From Streptomyces tirandamycinicus (GTDB lineage: Bacteria > Actinomycetota > Actinomycetes > Streptomycetales > Streptomycetaceae): a stretch of DNA of 64,000 nt. The notes beneath the pieces were generated by a model that saw only the letters and a program-made list of their open reading frames with translations, had not been told where the DNA came from and did no database searches. The DNA lies in assembly GCF_003097515.1 (NCBI RefSeq), contig NZ_CP029188.1, positions 124,001 through 188,000 on the forward strand. The letters run 5' to 3'. The translations under genes were made by a program, and so were the position numbers. Of this stretch, positions 54,997 to 63,825 are shown piece by piece (the stretch's first letter is position 1; every line of letters begins with the position of its first letter).

Positions 54997-55378
54997 GGGG
55001 CGTCCTGCCGGGTCGGCGTAGCACCGGACGGGGCCCGGTCCGTCCGGTGCACGCCGTGCCGGCCCTGCCGCGCACCGGTCGCACTCCGCTAGGCCGCACG
55101 CCGCCCCGGCCCTGCCCCGGACTCGCCGCACTCCGCTCGGCCGCGGGGAGCGCCCGCCGGTCGCCGTACGGCGGGTCCGGTGAAATCCGGTGCGCACGGC
55201 CACCGGAACGGCGCAACCGCACCGGGACCCTCCCGGGTTCACCGGGCGATCCGGGACACACTTTGCTCGCCACCCGTCCTCCGCGGGCGGCGGAGTGGGC
55301 TCGATGGTACGGACGCCCCGCGCCACGGGAACCGCGAGCCGCCCGCCCGCCGCGCCGTACCGAACCGACAGGATTCCC
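54997..55378. repeat. Intergenic region with a 47-bp imperfect direct repeat
   Basis: 382 bases. After the terminator, a 47-bp segment (55051-55097) is followed directly by an imperfect copy (55098-55144), both ending GCACTCCGCT-GGCCGC. The last 200 bases should carry the lipoprotein promoter. No gene seen. Confidence 0.65.
55021..55050. terminator. Terminator hairpin after the aldolase gene
   Basis: GCACCGGACGG / CCGTCCGGTGC-type stem of 10-11 bp, 25 bases after the stop. Confidence 0.7.
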
Positions 55379-56134
55379 ATGCCTCTCATCACACTTCCGG
55401 CCCTCCGGCGGGGCGGCGCGCTCGCTCTCGCCGCCGCCGCGCTGCTGACCGGCTGCACCTCCGCAGGCGACCGGGAGAGCTCCTCCTCCCCGACCGGAAA
55501 GCCGCTCGCCGGCCCGGAGAAGGCCGGCGCCGGGATGGCCGTGCTCCGCGGCGACACGATCAGGAAGGCACTCGTCACCGACTCCGAACTGCGCTCGTAC
55601 CAGGCCCAGGAGATCAGCCCGCCGAGCGCGCGGCCCACCTCCGACCGGGAGGAGTGCCGGCCCCTCGCGGACATGACCGCTTCCGGTACGGCCCGTACCC
55701 CCGAGGCCGTCGACTTCGCCGGCCGCTCCTTCGTCTCCACGGCCACACCCGGCCTCACCACCACGGTCAGCCTCTTCTCCTACGAGGGCGACGACGCGCG
55801 GCGCACCTTCGCGGACGTCCGCAAGGCCCTCGCCACCTGCGGCGCCGGCTTCACCACCTCGGGAACCGGCGGCGGTTCCGCGGTGAAGTACGTGGCGGTG
55901 AAGGCCGAGGAAGCCCCCGAGGGCGGTGACGAGGCCGTCTCCTGGAGGATGACCGGCACCGCTCAGGGTTCGTCGATGCCGATGCAGATCACCGCCGTAC
56001 GGCAGGGCCGCAATGTGGCGGTGTTCTTCACACTCAACCTCCTCGACCCGAAGAAGGCCGACCTCCCCGAGGACCTGCACGGCCGTCAGACCGCCAAGCT
56101 GGCGAAGGCGATCGAGTCGGCCGGCACCTCCTGA
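55379..56134 (+). CDS. Secreted lipoprotein of unknown function
   Basis: 251 residues. Lipoprotein signal with lipobox LLTG-C (cysteine at 26), Ser-rich linker, then a globular domain (about 60-248) with two conserved-looking cysteines (EECRPL and ATCGAGF) likely in a disulfide. The pattern (TVSLFSYEGDDARRTFADVR, later AVRQGRNVAVFFTL) resembles extracytoplasmic sensor or PknH-like lipoprotein domains of actinobacteria; I cannot name a ligand. AGGA lies five bases before ATG 55379. Confidence 0.85.
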   Translation: MPLITLPALRRGGALALAAAALLTGCTSAGDRESSSSPTGKPLAGPEKAGAGMAVLRGDTIRKALVTDSELRSYQAQEISPPSARPTSDREECRPLADMTASGTARTPEAVDFAGRSFVSTATPGLTTTVSLFSYEGDDARRTFADVRKALATCGAGFTTSGTGGGSAVKYVAVKAEEAPEGGDEAVSWRMTGTAQGSSMPMQITAVRQGRNVAVFFTLNLLDPKKADLPEDLHGRQTAKLAKAIESAGTS

Positions 56135-56447
56135 GACGGGCGTTCGCCCGCCGTCGCCCCGCCTCCGCCCGCCGTCGCCTGCCTCCGCCCGCCGTCGCCT
56201 GCCTCCGCCCGCTGCCCCGGGGACCGGGAACGCGGTCCGCCGGGACGGAGGTCCCCGGCAAGCGGCCCGCCGGGCGGTGTCCACCGCCCGGCGGGCCTTC
56301 AGCCGTTCCGCGTGCCGTTCACCCGGCCCGTGCCTCCGGATCGCCCGGTCCGGCAGCCCGGTGCGCCGGTGCCTCCTCCGGCAGGTCGGGCGCTCATCCG
56401 GTCCGGCAGCCCGGTCCGGCAGCCCGGTGCGCCGGCGTGCCCTTCCG
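56135..56447. other. Intergenic region between the convergent lipoprotein and secF genes
   Basis: 313 bases: CGCCTCCGCCCGCCGTCGC repeats (56150-56205), terminator hairpin (56264), then GGTCCGGCAGCCCGGTGCGCCGG given twice with a partial third copy (56350-56435). No gene seen. Confidence 0.5.
56264..56297. terminator. Terminator hairpin
   Basis: A perfect 14-bp stem GGCCCGCCGGGCGG / CCGCCCGGCGGGCC with a 6-base loop, followed by TTC. It serves the lipoprotein gene and possibly secF. Confidence 0.8.
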
Positions 56448-57665
56448 TCAGACCCGGGCGCCGCTGTCCCGGGCGCCGTTGTCCCGGGCCGCGCCGCGGG
56501 AGGCGCCGGTGCGCGGGCGGTCCGAGGCGGCGGGCGGGTGCGCGGGCCGGCCGGACTCGAGGAGCAGCGCCGTGGGAACGGCGGTGAGCACGGAGGAGTA
56601 CGTGCCCACGCACACCCCGACGAGCAGCGCGATCGAGAAGTCCGCGAGGGCACCGCCGCCGAGCACGGCCAGGGCGGTGAGGATGAACAGGACCCCCGCG
56701 CCCGTGTTCAGCGTGCGCGGCACCGTCTGCAGCACCGCCGCGTCCGCGAGGTCCGTCAGCGCGCCGCGCGGATCCCTCCGCCACAGCTCCCTGACCCGGT
56801 CGAACACCACGACCGAGTCGTTGACGGAGTAGCCGATGACCGTGAGCAGCGCCGCGAGGAAGACGCCGTCCACCGGCCGTCCCAGCCAGGCGAACGCGCC
56901 GACCACGACGACCACGTCGTGCACCAGCGCCACCACGCAGCCCGTCGCGAACGTCCAGCGGAACCACGCGGTCAGATAGACCAGTTGCGCGACCACCGCG
57001 ACGCCCAGGGCGATCAGGGCGTTGCGCCGCAGTTCCTCGCCCATGCTGGGGCCGATCAGCTCGTCGCGGACCTTCGTGGCGGTGCCGCCGCCCGGTCCGG
57101 CGAGCGCGTCACCGATCGCCGCCGCCCCGTCGTCGTCGATGCCCGTGCCCCGCACCGAGACGTCCGTACCGCCGGCGGTGGTGACCTCGGCGTCGGGGAA
57201 GCCCGCCGTCGCGACGGCCGATCGGGCCGTGTCGGCGTCCACCGTCCGAGCGGTGGCGTACTCGACCAGCCGGCCGCCGGTGAACTCGACCCCGAGGTTC
57301 AGCCCGCGCACCAGGACGCCCGCGACGGCCACCGCGACCAGCACGGCCGACACCGCGAGCCAGCGGCGGGGCGTGCGCATGGGCCGCGGGCCGCGGCGGG
57401 TGAGGAACGTCCGGACCCGGCCCGGACGCCCCACGCCGCTGACGGTCCGGAACCGGTCCACGAACGGGAACCGCGCGGCCGCGTCGGTCAGCGCCCGTGC
57501 GACGACGAGTGCCGAGAACATCGAGACGGCGACGCCGATCGCCAGCGTGACGCCGAAGCCCTTCACCGGCCCCGAGCCCAGCAGGAAGAGCAGCCCCGCC
57601 GCGAGGAGCGTGGTCGCGTTGGCGCCGGCCACCGCGGTCCGGGTCTTGCGGAAGGCCGTGGCCAT
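56448..57665 (-). CDS. secF: SecF with attached C-terminal piece of SecD
   Basis: 405 codons. The first 65 are the last two helices of SecD (ANATTLLAAGLLFLLGSGPV; GVAVSMFSALVVARALTDAA); residues from about 95 on are a complete SecF with GVEFTGG, the periplasmic domain and IGYSVNDSVVVFDRVRE. SecDF uses the proton gradient to complete protein export after SecA/SecYEG. In the fused SecDF form, common as a second copy in Streptomyces, about 400 more residues of SecD precede this. Here they are missing, so activity as a SecDF is doubtful. ATG 57665 is a possible start, but no ribosome binding site is convincing. Confidence 0.75.
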   Translation of the reverse strand: MATAFRKTRTAVAGANATTLLAAGLLFLLGSGPVKGFGVTLAIGVAVSMFSALVVARALTDAAARFPFVDRFRTVSGVGRPGRVRTFLTRRGPRPMRTPRRWLAVSAVLVAVAVAGVLVRGLNLGVEFTGGRLVEYATARTVDADTARSAVATAGFPDAEVTTAGGTDVSVRGTGIDDDGAAAIGDALAGPGGGTATKVRDELIGPSMGEELRRNALIALGVAVVAQLVYLTAWFRWTFATGCVVALVHDVVVVVGAFAWLGRPVDGVFLAALLTVIGYSVNDSVVVFDRVRELWRRDPRGALTDLADAAVLQTVPRTLNTGAGVLFILTALAVLGGGALADFSIALLVGVCVGTYSSVLTAVPTALLLESGRPAHPPAASDRPRTGASRGAARDNGARDSGARV

Positions 57666-57784
57666 GATGGTGCGCAGCGACCTGCGCGGCCGGCTCGGAC
57701 CCTCCTCCCTGGCCCACCGGCGAGGGGCCCGAGGAGGGCGAGGAGCACGGCGACGAGAACCGCCGGCACACGCGGCGCACGCAT
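57666..57784 (-). pseudogene. 5' stub of the deleted secDF gene
   Basis: ATG 57784 starts RAPRVPAVLVAVLLALLGPL, the first transmembrane segment expected for SecDF. About 30 codons later the sequence joins, in another frame, the SecD C-terminal part (RSLRTIMATAFRKTR). The join implies an internal deletion of roughly 1.2 kb with a frameshift (size inferred from typical SecD length). Confidence 0.55.
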
Positions 57785-58046
57785 GAACCGCCCCCTGTCG
57801 TCCCGCCCTTCCGCGCTCGCGGTGGGCGAGGCGGTGCCGAGCGCACACTATGCGACAGACCGTCCGGGAAGGCCACCGAACCACCGCAGCGCCGTTGGCG
57901 GAAAGTGACGGGAGTTGCACAACGGGCATTCGAAGATTGGTTGGTTGACCGTAGGATCTGGCTACCCCCGATCGCCGGGGGAGCCCCGTAGGCGGTCTGG
58001 AAGGGACTCGTTCTGGCGTGGTCGCGTTATCCGGAAGCGTCGTGTC
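57785..58046. other. Divergent region secDF / conservon-like operon
   Basis: 262 bases. Includes an AT-richer patch (57905-57960) with TTGGTTGACCGTAGGATCTGG and a small hairpin CCCCCGATCGCCGGGGG (57964-57980). Probable promoter for the sensor-ATPase gene. Confidence 0.4.
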
Positions 58047-59483
58047 ATGGTCGGGCTGCTGATCGCGGGGGGCGGCGGGACCGCCGCCCTGGCCCTGCTC
58101 GTCTGGGCGTTGTCGCTGCGTCGCAGGCTCAGGGCGGAACAGCGGCTGCGGGTGGGAGCGGAACGGCTCGCGGCCGCGCGTGAGGCCGAGATCGCACATC
58201 TCGCCGCCGTCCGGGCCCCGGCCATCGCCGAACGCACCCGCACCGGACGCCTCCTGGACGGTGTACCGGGCCCGATCGGTCCGGACTCCGAGACGGGCGC
58301 CGATTTCGCCAGGGCCCTGGCCGCCGTCGTCACGGCCCTCGGGTCCGACGAGGCCGTACGCAGGGAGCAGGCCCTGCGGGACTCCGCGCGGTCCGCCCTC
58401 GAATCCGTCGCCCGCACCGTGCACGCCATGGCGACCGTGCAGCAGCAGGCGCTGGACCACCTCCAGCGCTCCGTCGACGACCCCCGGCTGACGGCCGAGG
58501 TGATGAAGGCCGGTCATGCGGCCGCCCGGATGGAGCGCAAGGCCGGCACCCTGCTGGTGCTGTGCGGCAGCCGGCCCGTGCCGCGGGAGCGGCGGCCCGT
58601 GTCCCTCCACGACTGCGTACGCGACGCCCGGTCGCGCATCGTGGAGTTCGGCCGCGTGGACGTGCGCGGCGGTCAGTCCCTGCACGTCGCGCCGCCCGCC
58701 GTCGAGGGGCTGGTGCACGCCATCGCCGAACTCCTGGAGAACGCTACGGTGTTCTCCCCGTCCGGCACCCGGGTGGTGGTCACCGTACGCGAGGTGGCCG
58801 CGGGGGCGGTCGTCGAGATCGACGACGCCGGCCTCGGCATGCCACCCGACGTCCTCGCGCAGGCCACGGCCCGGCTCCGCGAGGACCCGGACCTGGCCCG
58901 GCTCGGCGCGGTGCCCCGCCTCGGACTCGCCTGCGCCGGCCGATGGAGCCGCGAGCTGGGCTTCGGCGTGGAACTGTCCGCCGCCTCCGCGTACGGCGGC
59001 ACCCGGGCGGTGACGCGCGTACCCCACCGGCTGCTCACCGAGCCGCTGCCCCGCCCCGCCCCGCCCCGCCACGAGCCGGCGGCGGGTCCGCGGGCACCCG
59101 GGCACGAACCGTCGCGGCCGGCGGTCGGGGAGGGGGAGCCGCACCCCCAGCAGGACGGCCCGGGCCCGGCGGTCCAGGGAACGGCCGCCACCGGCCCGGC
59201 GTCCGGCTTCCCGGCACCCGGTGGCGGCCCTGCGTCCGCCGACGAGCCCGCGCACCCACCGGGCGGACTCCGGCGGCGGCGCGGCGGGCGCGCGGACGGC
59301 GAGCCGGGCACCGAGCAGAGCCACGGCGCGCCGCCGCCTCCCGTGCCCGGCGGCACCCGGCCCCCCGAGGCGCCCCCCGCACCGATCCCCGGCGCGGTGT
59401 CCGGTACGCACCGGGACCGTGCACCCCTGGGGAACGGCGCGCCGGCGCCCGACGAAACGGGCCGCGAAGGAGGCCGTCCATGA
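58047..59483 (+). CDS. Conservon-type sensor histidine-kinase-like ATPase (CvnA-like)
   Basis: 478 residues: one N-terminal transmembrane helix (about 3-23, LLIAGGGGTAALALLVWAL), coiled coil (25-60), dimerisation-like helices, HATPase_c domain (about 200-335) with N-box ELLENATVFSP and DDAGLGMP, and a Pro-rich tail of about 140 residues. It lacks a clear phospho-accepting histidine box, as in CvnA proteins. Conservons normally run cvnA-B-C-D (then P450s); here the P450s follow directly and B, C and D are missing. Start chosen at ATG 58047; the frame is open from 57915 and an earlier start is possible. Confidence 0.85.
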   Translation: MVGLLIAGGGGTAALALLVWALSLRRRLRAEQRLRVGAERLAAAREAEIAHLAAVRAPAIAERTRTGRLLDGVPGPIGPDSETGADFARALAAVVTALGSDEAVRREQALRDSARSALESVARTVHAMATVQQQALDHLQRSVDDPRLTAEVMKAGHAAARMERKAGTLLVLCGSRPVPRERRPVSLHDCVRDARSRIVEFGRVDVRGGQSLHVAPPAVEGLVHAIAELLENATVFSPSGTRVVVTVREVAAGAVVEIDDAGLGMPPDVLAQATARLREDPDLARLGAVPRLGLACAGRWSRELGFGVELSAASAYGGTRAVTRVPHRLLTEPLPRPAPPRHEPAAGPRAPGHEPSRPAVGEGEPHPQQDGPGPAVQGTAATGPASGFPAPGGGPASADEPAHPPGGLRRRRGGRADGEPGTEQSHGAPPPPVPGGTRPPEAPPAPIPGAVSGTHRDRAPLGNGAPAPDETGREGGRP

Positions 59484-59546
59484 CGCCGTCCATGACGCCG
59501 TCCCGTCCACGCCGCCCCGGAAGCCCCTCGCGACCAGGGAGTCCTG

Positions 59547-60881
59547 ATGACCACCCCGCACGGCTACACGCCGCCGCCCTCCGGCTTCGGCGGTCACCGC
59601 CCCGCCGCCACCGCGCTGTACGGCCCGCACCTCGACGGCGACGCGATGCCCGCGCTGTACGAGGACCTCCGCAGGACCCACGGCCCGGTGGCACCCGTCA
59701 CCGTCGCGCCGGGCATCGAGGCCTGGCTCGTGCTGGGCCATCGCGAGCTGCTCCGGGTCGCCCGGGACGAGCAGGACTTCTCGCACGACCCGCGCCGCTG
59801 GAGCCCGCTGCGCGAGGGTCGCGTGCCGCCCGACTCGCCGATCCTGCCCTTCGTCGGCTGGCGGCCCGCGCTGATGTTCGCCGACGGCCAGCAGCACCGC
59901 CGGATGAGGGCCGCCGTCTCCGACGCGCTCGCCCGGGTCGACGGACACGAACTGCGACGACGGGTGCGGTCCGCCGCGGAGGAGCTGATCGCGTCGTTCG
60001 CCGGGCGCGGCGCGGCCGACCTCGTACCCCAGTACGCGCGCAGGCTCCCACTGCTGGTCATCAGCGGACTGCTGGGACTGGACGAACGACCCGGCAGGCG
60101 ACTCGTCCACGCGATCGGCCGGATGGGCGCCACGGCCTCGGACTCCGGCAGGGCGAGCCGGCGGATCAACGCGATCCTCCTCGCCCTGATCGAGGAGAAG
60201 CGGTCCCGCCCCGGTGACGACATCACCTCCGCCCTGCTGCACCACCCGGCGCGCCTCACCGACGAGGAAGTGCTGCACAACCTGCTGGTGATGTTCGTCG
60301 CCGGTCATCAGAGCACCGTCGACTGGATCGCCACGTCCCTGTGCGTGATGCTCTGCGACCCGGCGTTCCCCTCCGCGCCGACCGGTGGCCGCCTCACCGC
60401 GGACGACGCACTCGACCTGGTGCTGTGGCGCTTCCCGCCGACGCAGAACCTCCCCACCCGCTACGCCACCCGCGCCCTGCGCTTGGGCGGCCAGTCGATC
60501 CGGGCCGGCGACATGCTGATCCTGGGGCTCGCCGCCGCCAACGCCGACCCGGCGGTACTGCCCCCGGGCGGCCCCGCCGCCGGCAACCGCTCGCACCTCG
60601 CGTTCGGCGCGGGACCGCACACCTGCCCGGCCCAGGATCCGGCCCGGGTGATCACCCGTACCGCGGTGGACACCGTGCGGCAGCGGCTGCCCGACATGGA
60701 ACTGGCCGTCGAGCAGCCGGAGCTCGCCTGGGTGCCGTCGCCGTGGAGAAGGGGGCTCGCCGCCCTCCCCGTCCGGTTCACCGGCCCGCAGCCGTCCCGT
60801 ACCGCGCCGGCGGACGCGGCCGGCACCGGCATCGACCGCCCCGGCCACCCGGCCGCCCCACAGACAGGAGAGGTCCGTTGA
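59547..60881 (+). CDS. Cytochrome P450 (conservon type, CvnE-like)
   Basis: 444 residues. I-helix FVAGHQSTVDW, heme loop FGAGPHTCPAQ with Cys360. The ExxR region is atypical (ADDALDLVLWRF lacks the usual E-x-x-R), a known feature of this conservon-linked subgroup. It starts after an ACCAGGGAGTCCTG leader at ATG 59547, 64 bases after the sensor gene. Its C-terminal tail is disordered, and its stop overlaps the start of the next P450. Confidence 0.9.
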   Translation: MTTPHGYTPPPSGFGGHRPAATALYGPHLDGDAMPALYEDLRRTHGPVAPVTVAPGIEAWLVLGHRELLRVARDEQDFSHDPRRWSPLREGRVPPDSPILPFVGWRPALMFADGQQHRRMRAAVSDALARVDGHELRRRVRSAAEELIASFAGRGAADLVPQYARRLPLLVISGLLGLDERPGRRLVHAIGRMGATASDSGRASRRINAILLALIEEKRSRPGDDITSALLHHPARLTDEEVLHNLLVMFVAGHQSTVDWIATSLCVMLCDPAFPSAPTGGRLTADDALDLVLWRFPPTQNLPTRYATRALRLGGQSIRAGDMLILGLAAANADPAVLPPGGPAAGNRSHLAFGAGPHTCPAQDPARVITRTAVDTVRQRLPDMELAVEQPELAWVPSPWRRGLAALPVRFTGPQPSRTAPADAAGTGIDRPGHPAAPQTGEVR

Positions 60882-62113
60882 CCACCCCACCGAACCCCCC
60901 GCACCGGATGGACCCGGCCGGCGGCTGCCCGCACGCCGACAACGCCGCACTGCTGGCCCGGGGCGCGGTGGCGCCCGTCGTCCTGCCCGGCGACGTGCCC
61001 GGCATGGCCGTCCTCGGGCACGACGCGCTCAGGGAGTTCCTGGCCCACCCCGATGTCGCCAAGGGCGCCGAGCACTTCACCGCGCTGCGCGAGGGACGGA
61101 TCGCCGACGGCTGGCCGCTGAAGACCTTCGCCACGGTACGGGGGATGACCACGGCCGACGGGGACGACCACCGGCGGCTCAGGTCGCTGGTGAGCAAGGC
61201 GTTCACCGCACGCCGGGTCGCGGACCTGCGCCCCCGGATCGAGACGGTCGCGGAGGAACTGCTGGACGGACTCGGCCGGGCCCCCGCGGAGCACGGCGGC
61301 GTCGCGGATCTGCGCCGGCACTTCGCCATGCCGCTGCCCATGGGGGTCATCTGCGAACTGCTGGGTGTGGACGCCCGGCACCATGAGCGACTGCACCACC
61401 TGTCGAACCAGGTCGTCGCCACGGACATCGGCCCCGAGGAGGCACTGGCCGCCAACCGGGAGCTGGTCGACGTGCTGGGCACCGTGGCCGATACCCGTGC
61501 GCAGCACCCGGGCGACGACCTCACCAGCGCGCTGATCGCCGCCCGCGAGGAGGACGGCGACCGGCTCGGCGCGCACGAACTCATCGGCACCCTGCTGCTG
61601 ATGATCGTCGCGGGCCACGAGACCACGCTGAACCTGATCACCAACGCGGTCCGTGCGCTCTGCGCCCACCGCGACCAGCTCGACCTGGTCCGCGCGGGCG
61701 GCGCGACCTGGGCGGACGTCGTCGAGGAGACCCTCCGCTGGGACAGCCCCGTGAGCTACTTCCCGTTCCGCTACCCGACCCGGGACCTCACCCTGGACGG
61801 CACGGTCATCCCGAAGGGCACCCCGGTCCTCGCCGGGTACTCCGCCGCCGGAAGGGATCCGGCCGCGCACGGCCCGGACGCGGGCCGCTTCGACATCACC
61901 CGGGCGTCCGGCCCCCGGCACCTCTCCCTCGGCCACGGGGCGCACTACTGCCTCGGGGCGCCCCTCGCCCGGATGGAGGGGGCCATCGCGCTGGAGCGGC
62001 TGTTCACCCGGTTCCCCGGACTGGACCTGTCCGTTCCGGAGGCGGAACTGGCCCGGCACGCCAGTTTCGTGGGGAACAGCGTCCGGGAACTGCCGGTGAG
62101 ACCCGTTCCCTAG
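60878..62113 (+). CDS. Cytochrome P450 (CvnF-like)
   Basis: 411 residues with all P450 landmarks: I-helix AGHETTLNL, ExxR in EETLRWDSPV, heme loop LGHGAHYCLG with Cys358. TTG 60878 is the start: AGGAGAGG lies four to five bases upstream and TTGA overlaps the previous stop. Substrate unknown; the conservon context suggests a role in a small-molecule signal or development. Last gene of the operon. Confidence 0.93.
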   Translation: MTTPPNPPHRMDPAGGCPHADNAALLARGAVAPVVLPGDVPGMAVLGHDALREFLAHPDVAKGAEHFTALREGRIADGWPLKTFATVRGMTTADGDDHRRLRSLVSKAFTARRVADLRPRIETVAEELLDGLGRAPAEHGGVADLRRHFAMPLPMGVICELLGVDARHHERLHHLSNQVVATDIGPEEALAANRELVDVLGTVADTRAQHPGDDLTSALIAAREEDGDRLGAHELIGTLLLMIVAGHETTLNLITNAVRALCAHRDQLDLVRAGGATWADVVEETLRWDSPVSYFPFRYPTRDLTLDGTVIPKGTPVLAGYSAAGRDPAAHGPDAGRFDITRASGPRHLSLGHGAHYCLGAPLARMEGAIALERLFTRFPGLDLSVPEAELARHASFVGNSVRELPVRPVP

Positions 62114-62323
62114 ACTGGGCCCGTGGTCGGGGGCGGTGATCCGGGCCCGTGGTCCGGGGCCGCGATCGGCCTGTACGGACCGCGCCGGGCGCCACCCGTG
62201 CGGACCGGGTCCGTGCGTCGCCCGGACGGACCGCCCCGGGCGGCCCCGTAGCCGGGGAAGGTCGCAGGCTGGAGCAGTACCGAGCACCGGAACCGCTCCG
62301 GTGCCGACGGAGAAGGAGTCGGT

Positions 62324-62770
62324 ATGGCCGGACGGTTCGAGGGGACGGTCGTGATCGACCGCCCGGTCGAAGAGGTCTTCGCGTTCCTCGCGGACGGCGA
62401 GAACGACCGCAGGTTCAGTCCCCGGGTGCAGGAGATGACCAAGACGACCGACGGCCCGACCGGCCTGGGCACGGTCTACCGCAGCAAGGTCAAGGACGCG
62501 GGGATGACCACCTCGCGCGAGTTCCGGATCAGCGAGTTCGACCCGCCGCACCGGATCCGCTGGACGGAGCTGTCGAAGAACCTGGTCACCGTCCCGGAGG
62601 GCGGGTACGACCTGGAGGCCGTCGACGCCGGGCGGACCAGGCTCACCGTGTTCAACACCCTGGAGGGCCACGGCCTGGGCAAACTGATCGCCGGATTCGC
62701 GCTGAGCGCGGCGCGCAAGGACGCGGACGCCTTCGCCCGGCGCATCAAGGCGGCGGTCGAGGCGTCCTGA
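62324..62770 (+). CDS. SRPBCC family protein
   Basis: 148 residues of the START/Bet-v1-like fold (FEGTVVIDRPVEEVFAFLAD; a HRIRWTELSKN segment; the long C-terminal helix LIAGFALSAARKDADAF). Binds hydrophobic ligands; this polyketide_cyc2 subgroup has no assigned role. GGAGAAGGAG precedes ATG 62324. 210 bases after the P450s; that gap has two copies of GGGCCCGTGGTC but no gene. Confidence 0.92.
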   Translation: MAGRFEGTVVIDRPVEEVFAFLADGENDRRFSPRVQEMTKTTDGPTGLGTVYRSKVKDAGMTTSREFRISEFDPPHRIRWTELSKNLVTVPEGGYDLEAVDAGRTRLTVFNTLEGHGLGKLIAGFALSAARKDADAFARRIKAAVEAS

Positions 62771-62777
62771 GCGCGGC

Positions 62778-62879
62778 GGTGTGCCGCGCCCGCGTGATCC
62801 CGCCGCGGGTGTGCCGCGCCCGCGTGATCCCGCCGCGGGTGTGCCGCGCCCGGCGGGATCGCGGCGGGCGCGGCACACC
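62778..62879. terminator. Terminator hairpin formed on a 30-bp direct repeat
   Basis: A 30-bp unit (GGTGTGCCGCGCCCGCGTGA...) occurs twice in full (62778-62807, 62808-62837) and once as its first 15 bases (62838-62852). The last pairs perfectly with CGGGCGCGGCACACC (62865-62879). The three left arms compete for one right arm. It lies between the SRPBCC gene and the convergent hypothetical gene. Confidence 0.75.
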
Positions 62880-62903
62880 GGTGACGGGGGCGCGACGGTT
62901 CCC

Positions 62904-63290
62904 TCAGCCGCCCGCGGCGGGTGGCGAGTCGAGCCGCAGCCGCAGCTGCTTCTCTCCGTCCCCGGACACCGCGTGCTCCACCTCGACCGCGAAGCCCGTG
63001 GTCATGGCGCGTGCGAGCCGGTCCACCGCCGGGTACGAGCCCGACAGCTCGGCTCCCACCGGTCCGTGGAGGGCGGTGGCGGCCACGGGGCCGGCCGTGT
63101 CGGCGCACGCCACGTCGTAGGTCGCCGACCAGATGGTCGGATGGTCGCCCCGGCCCTCCTGGTGGGGGTGCTCCTCGGCACCCCGGTCGCAGGGGTAGGC
63201 CGCGAGCAGCGCGGCGAAGACGGCGTCGGCGTCCTCGGGCGCGCCGGTGAGCTGTACCGATACTTCCTCGTGCCTGTCGACGACGGCCAC
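62904..63290 (-). CDS. Conserved hypothetical protein
   Basis: 128 residues, not recognised. Alpha/beta composition: a strand-like start (VDRHEEVSVQLTGAPEDADA), a His/Glu-rich loop (EEHPHQEGRGDHP), TIWSATYDVA and a closing strand pair (FAVEVEHAVSGDGEKQLRLRL). No signal peptide or helix pair. GTG 63290 has GGGGATCACC before it and GAGAGGA a little further. Codon bias supports coding. Confidence 0.65.
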   Translation of the reverse strand: MAVVDRHEEVSVQLTGAPEDADAVFAALLAAYPCDRGAEEHPHQEGRGDHPTIWSATYDVACADTAGPVAATALHGPVGAELSGSYPAVDRLARAMTTGFAVEVEHAVSGDGEKQLRLRLDSPPAAGG

Positions 63291-63573
63291 GGTGATCCCC
63301 GTCCTCTCTCACGCAGGGACGTCCCACTCCAAGGTCCCACTTCCCGGCCGGGACGGCACGCGCCCGTGGCTGGTACGTCTGGCGCCCGGAACGGGGGAGT
63401 GCGGCGCCGGGCCGGGACGGGCGCACAGCGCGGCCGGACGTGGGGGATGCCGGGCCGGGCGGCACGGCACGCCCCGCCCGCAGCCGCGGCCCCGGCCGGA
63501 ACTGATCCGCGGCGCCGCCGGACGGTCGTGCACGGGAGGCTCCGGCGGCGCCGGGCGGCGCCCCCGGACGGTC
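63291..63573. other. Region between the hypothetical gene and the pepN remnant
   Basis: About 280 bases. The aminopeptidase frame stays open through this region but has no similarity; it is GC-rich filler with repeated CGGCCGGGAC/GGCCGGGCGG words. Contains the promoter of the gene at 62904. Confidence 0.35.
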
Positions 63574-63825
63574 GTGGGCCTTCAGGGCCCGCTCCACACC
63601 GGCGCGGGACTCCAGGACGAGCCGGCGCAGCGCCGCGTTCGGGGCGGCGGAATCCAGCCATGCGTCCGTCGCGTCCAGCGTCTTGGCCGACACCTGGAGC
63701 GCGGGGTAGAGGCCCACCGCGATCTGCTGGGCGATCTCGTGGGAGCGCGACTCCCACACGCCCTTGACCGCCGAGAAGTACTTCTCCGTGTACGGGGCAA
63801 GCAGCTCCGGCTCGACGCGGCCAGG
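63574..63825 (-). pseudogene. 3' remnant of aminopeptidase N
   Basis: On the minus strand about 84 codons read ELLAPYTEKYFSAVKGVWES, RSHEIAQQIAVGLYPALQVS, TLDATDAWLD and LRRLVLESRAGVERALKAHD, the C-terminal end of actinobacterial PepN (M1 metallopeptidase). The catalytic HExxH half and all preceding sequence are missing: upstream of 63825 the frame is unrelated Gly/Pro/Ile-rich sequence. The normal stop is also lost and the frame runs on. A nonfunctional fragment. Confidence 0.75.

Noticed and set aside
57785..60950. Upstream part of the long minus-strand frame that contains SecF
   Set aside because: Only the 56448-57665 part has SecD/SecF similarity; the rest lies opposite the sensor ATPase and P450 genes.
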